Below are positions 33,920 to 43,019 of a DNA stretch of 64,000 bases, one piece after another; within the stretch, counting starts at the first letter, position 1; the number at the start of each line of letters is the position of its first letter. The stretch covers positions 744,001 through 808,000 of the forward strand of contig NZ_CP126446.1 in assembly GCF_030166655.1 (NCBI RefSeq), in the 5' to 3' direction. The translations under genes were made by a program, and so were the position numbers. The notes under the pieces are model-generated. The model had not been told where the DNA came from, did not search any database, and saw only the letters and a program-made list of their open reading frames with translations. Source of the DNA: Pontibacillus chungwhensis. GTDB taxonomy: Bacteria; Bacillota; Bacilli; Bacillales; BH030062.

Positions 33920-34678
33920 ATGAAGAAATTGTTCATATTGGTTTTTATCGGTCTGTTCATCTCTTGCATGTCTCAGATGGGGAATGTGAAGGGGGCATCT
34001 CCATCTAATGCAACCAAAGCGATTCCTGATGCCTATCGAATGAATATCCCAGTTATCAGGCAGATGCCGGAACTCCCTAGGGGATGCGAAGTGACGAGTC
34101 TTGCGATGCTCCTTCAGGCTAAAGGGATACGTGTAACGAAAATGGACCTTGCAAAAGAAGTAAAAAAGAACCCTACCCCTTATGAAGTAAAAGGCGGGAA
34201 GGTCTACTTTGGTGACCCAAATGAGGGATTCGTGGGAGATATGTACTCGTACAAAAACCCAGGCTTAGGAGTTTATCATAAACCGATCCATGAACTGGCG
34301 GTTTCTTACGTGGGGGACCGAGCCATTGATTTAACAGGAGAATCGTTTGATCAAATCCTTCATGAAGTAGCGGAAGGAAACCCGGTATGGGTCATTCAGA
34401 ATTCCCATTTTAATACCCTTCCACCTAAACAGTGGGTGACGTGGCATACCTCAAGTGGGTCTATTCGAGTAACATACCGTGAGCATTCCGTCGTTATTAC
34501 GGGTTATGATGAGTTATATATATACGTAAATGACCCTTTAACAGGCGAACAGAACCGGCGCTTGCTCCGCTCTTCTTTTGAGAAAGGGTGGAAACAAATG
34601 GGGGCCCAGGCCATAACCGTAATTGATGGGAATCCAGAAGTGTTGCAGTTTTGGTTAGCGTCTTTTGGAGTTCGATAG
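33920..34678 (+). CDS. Secreted C39-like (papain-fold) peptidase domain protein
   Basis: 252 residues from ATG 33920 (GAAGGTGAAAG upstream). The signal peptide has its hydrophobic core at about 5-22. The catalytic cysteine is in ELPRGCEVTSLAMLL, and the histidine in YREHSVVITGYDE, followed by the Asp/Asn region YVNDPLTGE. This is the C39_2 arrangement common in secreted Bacillales proteins of unknown target. Confidence 0.86.
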   Translation: MKKLFILVFIGLFISCMSQMGNVKGASPSNATKAIPDAYRMNIPVIRQMPELPRGCEVTSLAMLLQAKGIRVTKMDLAKEVKKNPTPYEVKGGKVYFGDPNEGFVGDMYSYKNPGLGVYHKPIHELAVSYVGDRAIDLTGESFDQILHEVAEGNPVWVIQNSHFNTLPPKQWVTWHTSSGSIRVTYREHSVVITGYDELYIYVNDPLTGEQNRRLLRSSFEKGWKQMGAQAITVIDGNPEVLQFWLASFGVR

Positions 34679-34945
34679 ATGGTACACACTCTGTCCTTAG
34701 CGATGGGGTGTTTTTTGTTGTGTGTATAAACTTGTGTATTCATTGAACAGAAAGACTTAGGTTTGAAAATTTACTAATAAAAAAACGCTTCTCAATAACG
34801 AGTTTGAGGGAGAAAAAGGATAATCATCATGAACTATTTACCACTGCATAAATGAGGTAATACGATCAGTTTCTGGCTGTGGAAGAAAAGGTAAGTGAGA
34901 GAGTGTGAGGGAATCCTCATATCAAAATTTTTAAGGAGGAGAGAA

Positions 34946-36250
34946 ATGAAGAACTTTTTATCAATCTTGAAACGTAAAGCAGTGGTGACCACCGCCCTTA
35001 CTGCAACATTGGTAGCGGGCTCATTATCTACTACGGTCCAGGCTGAGGTGGACGAAGATACGTCCTTGTGGTCCTGGGAACAGGCAGACAAAATTGAGCG
35101 TACAAAGGACAACACGGCGCCTCAAATCTCTGAAGAGGAAATTCAGGATATTGCGCCAGATCTTTATGTATGGGATACATGGCCACTGCGTAATCGCGAT
35201 GGAAGTGTGGCACGTGTAAATGGGTATAAGGTGATCTTTTCCTTAACAGCCGAGAAGGAAGGCGTGACACCAAGCGAACGTCATGGTATTGCGAAAATTC
35301 GTTATTTCTACTCCAAAGACGGTAAGAGCTGGGAGCTAGGCGGCCTTGCTTATGACCCTGAAGAAGCGCTCGGATCTCGTCAGTGGGCCGGTTCAGCTAT
35401 GATGGATGATGGTAAGGTTAATTTATTCTACACAGCAACAGGTCGTAAATCGAACGAAACGAAAACATATGAGCAGCGATTAGCACGAGTAACCGCTGAT
35501 ATTGAAGCAGATAAAGATGGTGTTGAACTGACAAGTAATGGAGACCACGAAATCTTACTTGAAGCAGACGGTGAACACTATCAAACTTTGGAACAGTCTG
35601 AAGGAAAAGGGATTATTTATTCCTTCCGTGACCCTTGGTTCTTCCAAGATCCAAAGTCAGGTGAAGAATACTTAGTATTTGAAGGAAACTCCGCTGGTAC
35701 GGCCTCAGAACAGACGTGTCAACCAGAAAACATCGGAAGTAAATCCTTCCAAAAGAAACATGATGCGCCAGAAGATGCAGCGCTTTATAACGGTGCAGTA
35801 GGTATTGCTAAGAAAGGCGAGGACCTTTCTGATTGGAATTTACAAGAGCCGATCTTAGAAGCGGATTGTGTGAACCAACAGTTAGAGCGCCCGCACTTTA
35901 TGGTGAAAGGGAACCAATATTACCTATTCACAATTACCCATAAGTTTACCTTTGCTCCACAAGTATCTGGTCCAGATGGCTTGTATGGTTTCACAAGCAA
36001 ATCACTCCACGGAGATTATGAGCCATTAAACGACTCTGGTCTTGTAATTGCAAACCCAGAGAATGATCCATTACAAGCATACTCTTGGGTTGTTCTTCCG
36101 CATGGTGAAGTATCAAGCTTTGTGAACAAGTATAAAACTGAAGACGGAGAACAGAAATTTGGCGGCACACTAGCTCCAACACTTAAACTCTCTGTTCATA
36201 AAGACGAAACCAAAATCGTTAACGAATCCAAATTCCCTAAAATTAAATAA
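34946..36250 (+). CDS. Levansucrase (glycoside hydrolase family 68), first copy
   Basis: 434 residues from ATG 34946, with TTAAGGAGG 7 bp upstream. Signal peptide to about residue 33 (VQA). The GH68 catalytic residues are readable: nucleophile Asp77 (VWDTWPLRN), transition-state Asp229 (FRDPW) and acid/base Glu314 (LERPHF). It converts sucrose to levan and glucose outside the cell. Exactly two cysteines (258 and 308) occur and are conserved in the second copy, suggesting a disulfide absent from Bacillus subtilis SacB. It has an acidic composition, and the second paralogue follows about 120 bp later. Confidence 0.93.
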   Translation: MKNFLSILKRKAVVTTALTATLVAGSLSTTVQAEVDEDTSLWSWEQADKIERTKDNTAPQISEEEIQDIAPDLYVWDTWPLRNRDGSVARVNGYKVIFSLTAEKEGVTPSERHGIAKIRYFYSKDGKSWELGGLAYDPEEALGSRQWAGSAMMDDGKVNLFYTATGRKSNETKTYEQRLARVTADIEADKDGVELTSNGDHEILLEADGEHYQTLEQSEGKGIIYSFRDPWFFQDPKSGEEYLVFEGNSAGTASEQTCQPENIGSKSFQKKHDAPEDAALYNGAVGIAKKGEDLSDWNLQEPILEADCVNQQLERPHFMVKGNQYYLFTITHKFTFAPQVSGPDGLYGFTSKSLHGDYEPLNDSGLVIANPENDPLQAYSWVVLPHGEVSSFVNKYKTEDGEQKFGGTLAPTLKLSVHKDETKIVNESKFPKIK

Positions 36251-36290
36251 TTTCTTCTATCGCACAGATTTTGGTGATGTGAAGCAGTAA

Positions 36291-36345
36291 AGGGGGACAG
36301 GTACACGGTAGTGCTTTCATGCATAAAAGCGTACCTGTCCTTTTA
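36291..36345. repeat. GGACAGGTAC palindrome between the two levansucrase genes
   Basis: GGACAGGTAC (left) and GTACCTGTCC (right) are perfect arms enclosing GTGCTTT...AAAAGC, followed by TTTTATT. It could serve as a weak terminator, but its arms resemble the GGACAGACAC elements at 691 and 46340, so it is listed as a repeat. Confidence 0.6.
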
Positions 36346-36368
36346 TTAAAGAAGAGGAGTTGAAAAAT

Positions 36369-37679
36369 GTGAAAAAGGTGTTGATGGCTTCGGTTTTGGC
36401 TATAACAAGTGTGCTTCCGGCAACGATGTTACATGCAGAACCAAAGAGTGAAAGTCCTGCAACTTGGTCTCATCAAGAGGCAAGTCAGATTGAACGTGAC
36501 GCGAGCAATACGGCGCCGCTGATTGAGAAGGAAGAAATTGAACAAATGGCGCCGAACCATTGGGTATGGGACACATGGCCGCTGAGAAATAAAGATGGTT
36601 CGGTTGCTAAAGTGAATGGGTACAAAGTGATCTTTGCATTAACGGCCCCTGATGACGTGCTTCCTGGTAAGAGGCATGATATTGCTACAATCCGTTATTT
36701 CTACTCAAAAAATGGCAAGGACTGGGAAATGGGTGGTGAAGCCTTTGACCCAGCAGAAGCATATGGATCCAGGCAATGGGCTGGTTCAGCGATGGTTGAG
36801 AACGGAAACATTCACTTATTCTACACAGCCACAGGTCGTAAAGGTGAAGAAGGGTTAACGTATGAACAGCGTTTAGCTCTTGCAAACGGTAAAATGAACG
36901 TATCGAAAAAGGGCATCTCGTTCTCTGATTGGTCCCATGATATTATTTTAGAACCTCAAGGGGAGTATTATCAGACAGAAGAGCAGTCTGAAGGAGGTAT
37001 CTTGTACTCGTTCCGTGACCCATGGTACTTTGAGGACCCTAAAACAGGAGAAGAATACATTACCTTTGAAGGGAATTCTGCAGGAGATGCGAGCGACCAA
37101 ACATGTCAGCCCCGTAACATAGGAGATAAAGAGTATCAGTCCTCAACTGAAGTCTCTGAGGTAGCATCCGATTATAATGGAAATGTTGGTTTGGCGAAAT
37201 TAGACAGCGAGGACTACACAAGTTGGGAGATCATGCCTCCTGTCCTTGAAGCGGACTGTGTGAACCAACAGTTAGAGCGCCCTCACTTTGTGATGAAGGG
37301 AAATCAATATTATCTGTTTGTGGATAGTCATAAGTTTACCTTCACTCCCGGTATTGAAGGACCAGATGGATTATATGGCTTTACAGCAGATTCCTTATAT
37401 GGAGACTACCAACCGTTAAACGGGAGTGGTCTTGTGGTCGCTAATCCAGAAGACAACCCGTTCCAAGCTTATTCTTGGATCGTTCTTCCGAATGGAAATG
37501 TCATTAGCTTCGTTAACTATATAGACCTAGGAGATGTAAGCTTAAAAGAAGTTGGAGCCCAACCGGTTGACTTCCAATATGACCATTTCGGTGGAACCCT
37601 CGCGCCTACATTGAAACTGTCCATTCATAAGAATAAGACCCGGATTGTGAATGAGCTTCAATATGGGAAAGTGAATTAA
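36369..37679 (+). CDS. Levansucrase (glycoside hydrolase family 68), second copy
   Basis: 436 residues from GTG 36369: GAAGAGGAG ends 9 bp upstream, whereas the in-frame TTG at 36360 directly abuts that site. Signal peptide to about residue 23 (LHA). The catalytic residues are Asp68, Asp217 (FRDPW) and Glu303 (LERPHF); cysteines 246 and 297 match those of the first copy. It has an insertion near the C-terminus (YIDLGDVSLKEVGAQPVDFQ) that the first copy lacks. Tandem duplication followed by divergence is clear; whether one copy hydrolyses and the other polymerises is not readable. Confidence 0.93.
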   Translation: MKKVLMASVLAITSVLPATMLHAEPKSESPATWSHQEASQIERDASNTAPLIEKEEIEQMAPNHWVWDTWPLRNKDGSVAKVNGYKVIFALTAPDDVLPGKRHDIATIRYFYSKNGKDWEMGGEAFDPAEAYGSRQWAGSAMVENGNIHLFYTATGRKGEEGLTYEQRLALANGKMNVSKKGISFSDWSHDIILEPQGEYYQTEEQSEGGILYSFRDPWYFEDPKTGEEYITFEGNSAGDASDQTCQPRNIGDKEYQSSTEVSEVASDYNGNVGLAKLDSEDYTSWEIMPPVLEADCVNQQLERPHFVMKGNQYYLFVDSHKFTFTPGIEGPDGLYGFTADSLYGDYQPLNGSGLVVANPEDNPFQAYSWIVLPNGNVISFVNYIDLGDVSLKEVGAQPVDFQYDHFGGTLAPTLKLSIHKNKTRIVNELQYGKVN

Positions 37680-37695
37680 CATTTTATAAGTGAAG

Positions 37696-37727
37696 GAACC
37701 ACGAAGCTTCGGCTTCGTGGTTTTTTT
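37696..37727 (+). terminator. Rho-independent terminator after levansucrase pair
   Basis: AACCACGAAGC and GCTTCGTGGTT pair perfectly, followed by a T-run. Array B begins about 15 bp later. Confidence 0.9.
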
Positions 37728-37741
37728 GGTGGGGGTGGTGT

Positions 37742-38310
37742 GGATCAAGAGGCGGTGGAGCGGGGCGACGGCCCAAGAAGAGGGAGGACGGCTCAAGATG
37801 CAGGGCAGCGGCTCAAGCTTAAGCTTAACGGCTGAAGAGAAACAGAGAATGGCTCAAAAAAATGAAATAACGGCTCAAGAGGTTAAAATAACGGCTCGAG
37901 TTAAGAGATAATGGCCTAAGTGGGGGGAGAGTGACTTAAGTAGAGGTTTAATGGCTTAAGTCAGGTAGAAAGTGACTCAGGTTGAGGACGACGGCTCAAG
38001 ATGCAGGGCAGTGGCTCAAGCTGATGCTTAACGGCTCAAGAGCAACAGGAAATGGCTCATAAAAATGAAATAACGGCTCAGTAGGTTAAAATAACGGCTC
38101 GTGTTAAGAGAAAATGGCCCAAGTGGGGGGAGAGTGACTTAAGTAGAGGTTTAATGGCTTAAGTGAGGTAGAAAGTGACGCAGGTTGAGGACGCCGGCTC
38201 AAGATGCAGAGCAGCGGCTCAAGCTTAAGCTTAACGGCTCAAGTTGTGAAATAACGGCTCGAGTTAGCGAGAAAGCAACTCAAGATCAGAGCGCCTCCTC
38301 AAACGCCCCC
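37742..38310. repeat. Tandem array B: 19-21 bp GGCTCAAG units with 203-bp higher-order period
   Basis: About 28 units share the start GGCTCAAG or variants (GGCTCGAG, GACTTAAG, GGCTTAAG). A ten-unit block repeats: the unit GGCTCAAGATGCAGGGCAG begins at 37790 and 37993, and its variant at 38196, exactly 203 bp apart both times. The unit start motif is the same as in array A, but the unit interiors and the block differ, so each array was amplified separately. As with A, the period is not a multiple of three. It lies between a terminator and the next plus-strand gene. Confidence 0.92.
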
Positions 38311-38510
38311 CCCCTCTCCCTTCGCCACTTTTCTAGCCCCTAAAATTCATAAGCATTCAAACATTACAGAAGCCTAACAATTAAAGCATAACTATACACA
38401 ATGTTGCGACAATTTGATACACTATATCGAACCGGAAATTTATTAGAGGGACAGGTCGGTTTCGTCATGTCCCGTTAGATACGCAACTTAACGAGATGAG
38501 GTGGTTCAAG
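38311..38510. other. Gene-free stretch between array B and the transaminase gene
   Basis: A C-rich tail of the array (a run of Cs near 38307-38316) is followed by AT-rich sequence that presumably holds the transaminase promoter. A weak GGGACA/TGTCCC inverted repeat (38448-38473) is present. I see no reading frame or RNA motif. Confidence 0.5.
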
Positions 38511-39413
38511 ATGAGTATAAAGCCATACATGTTAACGGATCAGGGATTTGTGAATCAAGATGAGCTTCGTTATCCCTTTGAAGAAAGAGGTCTGCAGTTT
38601 GGGGATGGAGTTTATGAAGTCATTCGGATATACAGTGGTCAGTATTACTTAATTAAAGAGCACGTAGAGCGATTGTTCCGTTCAGCAGAGGCGATTAAGA
38701 TTAAAATGCCTTTCTCGAAAGAAGAGACATATGAGAAATTAAATGAATTGCTTGAGAAGAATAGTGTCGATGGTGATGCGAAAGTATATTTACAACTAAC
38801 ACGAGGCTCGGCTCCACGTGATCATGCTTTTCCAAAAGATGTACCAGCGAATTTATATGCGTATGTTCAGGATCTGCCAAGAAAAATGGAGGCGCTGCAA
38901 GAAGGGGTTTCTACCATTACGCAGCCGGACGTGCGCTGGGATTATTGCTATATTAAAAGTTTAAATCTACTACCTAACGTCTTGGCTAAGCAAGAAGCGA
39001 CTGAAAAAGGTGCATTTGAAGCGATTCTGCATCGAAATAAAAAGGTTACAGAAGGTAGTTCTTCAAACGTGTATCTCGTAAAAGATGGGATTGTCTATAC
39101 GCACCCGGCTACGGAGAATATTTTACACGGGTGTGTACGCATGAGAGTAGAAGCCTTATCAAGACAGCTTGGCTTTCCGTTTATTCAGGCAGCCTTTAGC
39201 TTAGAAGATATTGCAGAGGCAGATGAGTTGTTTATTTCAAGCAGTACGGCTGAGATCATGCCCGTTGTGAAAGTGGATGATGTGACAGTAGGATCGGGTA
39301 ACCCTGGCCCTGTCACTCAAAGACTACAACAAGCGTATGAAAAAGATGCAAATATTCCTCAATCTAAATCAATCTTTCCAGAGGCAGCGCAAGAGCGACC
39401 TGTGTCAGGATAA
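38511..39413 (+). CDS. dat: D-amino-acid transaminase (fold-type IV PLP enzyme)
   Basis: 300 residues from ATG 38511, placed 8 bp after GAGGTGG; a longer ATG at 38496 overlaps that site. Fold-type IV features include YPFEERGLQFGDGVYEVIRIY, the RGSAPRDHAFP segment characteristic of D-alanine transaminases, Lys149 (YCYIKSLNLLPNV) as PLP lysine, EGSSSNVYLV and the C-terminal LFISSSTAEIMPV. It interconverts D-alanine and D-glutamate with their keto acids, supplying peptidoglycan precursors. The C-terminus is slightly extended. Confidence 0.88.
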   Translation: MSIKPYMLTDQGFVNQDELRYPFEERGLQFGDGVYEVIRIYSGQYYLIKEHVERLFRSAEAIKIKMPFSKEETYEKLNELLEKNSVDGDAKVYLQLTRGSAPRDHAFPKDVPANLYAYVQDLPRKMEALQEGVSTITQPDVRWDYCYIKSLNLLPNVLAKQEATEKGAFEAILHRNKKVTEGSSSNVYLVKDGIVYTHPATENILHGCVRMRVEALSRQLGFPFIQAAFSLEDIAEADELFISSSTAEIMPVVKVDDVTVGSGNPGPVTQRLQQAYEKDANIPQSKSIFPEAAQERPVSG

Positions 39414-39414
39414 C

Positions 39415-39452
39415 AAAAAGGATGACTCCTAACCATAGGAGTCATCCTTTTT
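39415..39452. terminator. Rho-independent terminator after dat
   Basis: AAAAAGGATGACTCCTA and TAGGAGTCATCCTTTTT pair perfectly around ACCA. Confidence 0.92.
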
Positions 39453-39552
39453 CTATCTTTATGGAGAGAAAACATGGATGCTCCACTCCTTCCATACATA
39501 CAATGTACTAGTTGTCCATTTTGTGCATCTTACTAAGAGGGAGAGGGTCATC

Positions 39553-40254
39553 ATGAATGCAATTGTGCTTAAGTTGTTTAACCTGGCTAGTTTTGTGTAT
39601 TTGATTGTGGCATCTGTTTTCATTGCGGATTTCATGGGCGGGATGACGGAAGAGGTTTATGTGATGCCGGCACCGTATGCGTTTTCCATTTGGATTCTGA
39701 TTTACGTATTGCTCTTATGGTTTATCGTTAAATCGTTTTTTGCTGATGAGGAGTTAGACAGGGTTGTAAAGGGGATCGGTTTATGGTTTCCGATTAGTAT
39801 GATCTTATCGGGGACATCAGTTGTGGTAGGGACCACGCCATCGGTTTTGTTTATTGCTTTATCCCTTCTGACACTTTGTGTGGTGTATACGATTATCCAG
39901 GGGTTAGGTTTATCATCTCCGTTGTACCGGATCCCTTTTTCCATCTATTTAGGGTGGACGTCCATTGCGACAATCGTTTCGGCCTTTGTTGCTATTAAGG
40001 GGAATGGGATAGAAGAGATTCTTTCCATTGGGGAGCTAGGCTGGGCTGTTATTATGCTGACGGCCGGGGGGCTTATTGCTCTAGCTTTTCATTTTCTGCA
40101 GAAAGATTATCTATTCCCGCTCGTTTTTGTGTGGGGCTACATCGCGATTTATCTGTATCAGGATAGTGCGGTGATTAAGTTTATAACGGGTGGTTTTGCG
40201 CTTTTAATTGTCGTTATGTTGGGTTTAGATTGGTTAAAGAAGAAGAGGAAATAG
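39553..40254 (+). CDS. TspO/MBR-related seven-helix membrane protein
   Basis: 233 residues from ATG 39553 (AGAGGGAGAGGG upstream). Seven or more helices are predicted. The segment MPAPYAFSIWILIYVLLLWFIV corresponds to the PxxxFxxVWxxxY core of TspO/MBR proteins, but overall similarity appears weak and tryptophans are few. It is probably a member of the broader Bacillaceae tryptophan-rich sensory protein group of unknown ligand. Confidence 0.65.
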   Translation: MNAIVLKLFNLASFVYLIVASVFIADFMGGMTEEVYVMPAPYAFSIWILIYVLLLWFIVKSFFADEELDRVVKGIGLWFPISMILSGTSVVVGTTPSVLFIALSLLTLCVVYTIIQGLGLSSPLYRIPFSIYLGWTSIATIVSAFVAIKGNGIEEILSIGELGWAVIMLTAGGLIALAFHFLQKDYLFPLVFVWGYIAIYLYQDSAVIKFITGGFALLIVVMLGLDWLKKKRK

Positions 40255-40262
40255 ACAATATC

Positions 40263-40291
40263 AAACCTGTTCTCAATGAGAATGGGTTTTT
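40263..40291 (+). terminator. Terminator after TspO-like gene
   Basis: AAACCTGTTCTC and GAGAATGGGTTT pair with one mismatch, followed by a T-run. Confidence 0.7.
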
Positions 40292-40417
40292 CTATGCTTC
40301 ATTAACATATTTACATCATAAAATTTAGTGCTTTACTTCACTTAAGGGTGATCTATACCGATATTACTATTATTGCAAATAGAGATAGTAAAAATAGATT
40401 ACAGGGGAGAAATTGAG

Positions 40418-42151
40418 ATGAGAAAGTCCATACGAGCTAAGTTGGTAGGGGTCACCTTATTGTTGCTTTGCATTCCGAGTTTGATTATTGGCATAGTAGG
40501 ATACGTTGATTCCAAAGAAAGCATGAATGAGTTAGGAAAGACGACCTTGAAAAATGGGGTGGAAATGGCCATTCAGACCATGAATGCCCTGCAGGAAGGC
40601 GTGGAGTCAGGAGATTTAAGTGAATCAGCAGCCAAAGAGAAAATGAAAGAGTTGCTGATTGGGGAGAAACAAAAGGATGGGGCACGTGCCATTGAAAGTC
40701 CGGTTGATCTTGGGGAGAACGGCTACTTTATGGTTTATAGTCCTGAAGGAGACGAGATTGCTCATCCCTCATTAGAAGGAGAGAATGTGTGGGATGCTGA
40801 GGATGAAGATGGGAATCTGCTCGTCCAAGAGCAAATCGATGTCGCTCAAAATGGGGGCGGGTTCACGACTTATAGTTGGGAATTCCCTAATAGCGACAAG
40901 GTTGGGGATAAGATTACATACAATCAGCTTGAACCTGATTGGGGGTGGGTCGTTGCCGCCTCTACTTATGAGAAAGATTTTAATGAAGCTTCAGATCAAT
41001 TGCTGTATATTCTTCTCGTTACATTAGGGATTTCTTTACTGATCGGAGGCGTTATCATCGTTCTTCTCTCTGCTCACTTGGCGAAGCCGCTAAAACAATT
41101 AACAAGTCAAGTTGAAGAAGTGGCAAAAGGAAATTTAGCTGGAGAAACAATTGTCTTTAACCGCAAAGATGAAATTGGTCAGTTAGGAAATGGGATTAAT
41201 CAAATGGTCGACAACTTGCGCTCCTTAATTGGAGCTGTTCACCAGTCAGCCGCTACGATTAATGCGACTTCCCAGAACTTGAGTGCTGTGTCAGAAGAGA
41301 CGAATGCCTCAGGAGAGGAAATCTCTAAAGCGGTCTCTGAAATCTCCGGTGGTGCTGGGCAACAGGCTTCTGATTTGGAGAGCACGCTTCATATGACGAA
41401 TCAGTTAATGGAGCAAATTCAGACGGTTTACAACCAAAGTGCTTTCATACTCGAAAGTTCTAATGGTGCCCAGGAAGCCAATGGAAAAGGTGTGAAAAGT
41501 GTAGAGGTCCTTCAAGAGAAATCAAAACAAACGAATGAACTCATTTCAGGCGTTCAAGTCGTTATGGGAGATCTTACGAATCATGTTAAAGAGATTGAGT
41601 CTGTTCTGGGTAGTATTAGCGCTATATCTGAGCAAACCAATCTTCTTGCATTAAATGCATCGATTGAAGCGGCTCGTGCAGGAGAACACGGGAAAGGATT
41701 TGCTGTCGTAGCTGAAGAAGTCAGGAAGCTTGCCGAGCAGAGCTCAGAGGCTACTCAGGAAGTACGTGCGACGATTTCTATGATTGTTCAGCAGACACAG
41801 CAGGCGAATGAATCAATGGATCAGGCTACTCAAGTAGTGGAGGATCAGAATATGGCCGTAACGAATACAAATGATGCGTTTTACTACATTCAAGAATCTG
41901 TCGAGAGCATAACGAAGTCGATTCATGGTGTTTCTAAAGATATGGATGAACTTATTCAATCGAAAGACACGCTCTATAATGCAGTTGAGAGTGTAACAGC
42001 CATCACTGAAGAGACAGCTGCTTCAACAGAGCAAGTGAACTCTTCTGTGGATGAACAACAGAAGGCGATTGGTATGGTGGCTTCTTCTGCTACAGAATTG
42101 AGCGAAGCGACACAAGCTCTCCAGGAAGAAGTGGATCAATTCCATTTATAA
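40418..42151 (+). CDS. Methyl-accepting chemotaxis protein with single Cache domain
   Basis: 577 residues from ATG 40418 (CAGGGGAGAAAT upstream). Helix 1 lies at about 9-31, then an external sCache_2-type domain (about 35-195) with [25 protein letters not shown] and a second half ending [15 protein letters not shown]. Helix 2 (about 200-224), HAMP (about 225-277) and the MCP signalling domain follow, with the [38 protein letters not shown] tip. sCache_2 domains usually bind small organic acids. No C-terminal CheR-tether peptide is evident. Confidence 0.93.
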   Translation: MRKSIRAKLVGVTLLLLCIPSLIIGIVGYVDSKESMNELGKTTLKNGVEMAIQTMNALQEGVESGDLSESAAKEKMKELLIGEKQKDGARAIESPVDLGENGYFMVYSPEGDEIAHPSLEGENVWDAEDEDGNLLVQEQIDVAQNGGGFTTYSWEFPNSDKVGDKITYNQLEPDWGWVVAASTYEKDFNEASDQLLYILLVTLGISLLIGGVIIVLLSAHLAKPLKQLTSQVEEVAKGNLAGETIVFNRKDEIGQLGNGINQMVDNLRSLIGAVHQSAATINATSQNLSAVSEETNASGEEISKAVSEISGGAGQQASDLESTLHMTNQLMEQIQTVYNQSAFILESSNGAQEANGKGVKSVEVLQEKSKQTNELISGVQVVMGDLTNHVKEIESVLGSISAISEQTNLLALNASIEAARAGEHGKGFAVVAEEVRKLAEQSSEATQEVRATISMIVQQTQQANESMDQATQVVEDQNMAVTNTNDAFYYIQESVESITKSIHGVSKDMDELIQSKDTLYNAVESVTAITEETAASTEQVNSSVDEQQKAIGMVASSATELSEATQALQEEVDQFHL

Positions 42152-42167
42152 AGTGCCGAAAGCATAC

Positions 42168-42197
42168 AAAAACGCTTAGAACATTCTAAGCGTTTTT
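42168..42197. terminator. Bidirectional terminator
   Basis: AAAAACGCTTAGAA and TTCTAAGCGTTTTT pair perfectly between convergent genes. Confidence 0.9.
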
Positions 42198-42202
42198 CTT
42201 TG

Positions 42203-42514
42203 TCAACTAAGCGTAGGGGTATATTGAACAAGATAAAGGATGATTCCGATCATGCTTAACGTAATGCCAACAAAGAATGGCCAGGGGTTATCATGTTTTC
42301 TCCGGTCAAATGTTCGAAATGTAATGATGCTATATAGAAATGCCGCAATAGGGATTGAGATATAAAAGGAGCCAAATGCAAATCCGAGGCCTCCGAAAAA
42401 CATTGCCAGAATGCCAAGGTGATTTTGCTTTGGAATGCTATTTAAGTATTCTTGTTCCTCCGGAGTAAGATCTTCTTCCATCATAGGTTTTCTGGGCCTA
42501 TAAAGCACATTCAA
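42203..42514 (-). CDS. Small two- or three-helix membrane protein
   Basis: 103 residues. The cytosolic N-terminus contains LTPEEQEYLNSIPKQN. Helices follow at about 34-50, 53-68 and 79-97, separated by a basic loop FRTFDRRKHDNP. ATG preceded by AAGGGAGGT. I recognise no named family; such proteins are common in Bacillaceae. Confidence 0.7.
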   Translation of the reverse strand: MNVLYRPRKPMMEEDLTPEEQEYLNSIPKQNHLGILAMFFGGLGFAFGSFYISIPIAAFLYSIITFRTFDRRKHDNPWPFFVGITLSMIGIILYLVQYTPTLS

Positions 42515-42698
42515 CGACCTCCCTTACCATCAGTTTTTCCCATTATATGTGAAAGACGGTAGTTTGTAAAAGAATGAAGGCTGTAAATACTACGAATTCC
42601 AGAAAACATCAAGACTTGATTTACATTATGAATTATTTTACGATATACACAAGATATATAGAATTTAAATGTCAAAAACACTACATATTGATAAATGA

Positions 42699-42865
42699 GC
42701 GAGTTGCAAGGTGCCTATTCAAGGCTTGAAAGGGAATCTGGTGAGAACCCAGAACTGTCCCCGCAACTGTAAGTGTGGACGAAATGAGAGATTCCACTGT
42801 GCTAAGAGCATGGGAAGGTCTCAGAGTAGGAGGATACACGAGTCAGGAGACCTGCCTGCCCTCGC
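42699..42865 (+). ncRNA. Cobalamin (B12) riboswitch
   Basis: Conserved elements occur in the correct order: AAGGTGCC near the start, GGGAATCTGGTGAGAACCCAG, CTGTCCCCGCAACTGTAA, a GGGAAGG segment, and the B12 box AGTCAGGAGACCTGCC (42841-42856). P1 closes with GCGAG (42699-42703) and CTCGC (42861-42865). It precedes a class I ribonucleotide reductase operon and a terminator hairpin, so adenosylcobalamin is expected to switch that operon off. Confidence 0.95.
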
Positions 42866-42898
42866 TAAAGTTTCTTTTTCTTCGGGGATTGAGAAGAT

Positions 42899-42998
42899 GA
42901 AACGATAGCCTCAGCTGGACGAGTCTTTCTCTGGTTCGTCCTGTTGTCCTGTCGTTTGATCCGCTTCTCTTCCTGAATGGAAGGGGAGCGGATTTTTT
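42899..42998 (+). terminator. Riboswitch expression platform and regulatory terminator
   Basis: A first hairpin pairs AAACGA (42899-42904) with TCGTTT (42952-42957), with GGACGA/TCGTCC inside. The terminator stem ATCCGCTTCTCTTCC/GGAAGGGGAGCGGAT (42959-42993) follows with TTTTTT. The ribosome site AGAGGAGG lies just beyond. Only the terminator is certain; how the first hairpin interacts with the aptamer is inferred. Confidence 0.8.
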
Positions 42999-43019
42999 AT
43001 TTAAAGAGGAGGCTATTCA

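Noticed and set aside
37690-37911. 73-codon reading frame after the second levansucrase
   Set aside because: It starts inside a Rho-independent terminator and runs through array B without a ribosome site.
18493-38310. Arrays A and B as CRISPR arrays
   Set aside because: Only about eight bases are constant per 20-21 bp unit, the interiors themselves repeat in higher-order blocks, and no cas genes are present.
38448-38473. GGGACA...TGTCCC inverted repeat before dat as another member of the GGACAG palindrome family
   Set aside because: The arms are only six bases and the loop does not resemble the other copies, so chance is likely.
42711-42908. 65-codon reading frame upstream of nrdA
   Set aside because: It lies inside the cobalamin riboswitch aptamer and expression platform.
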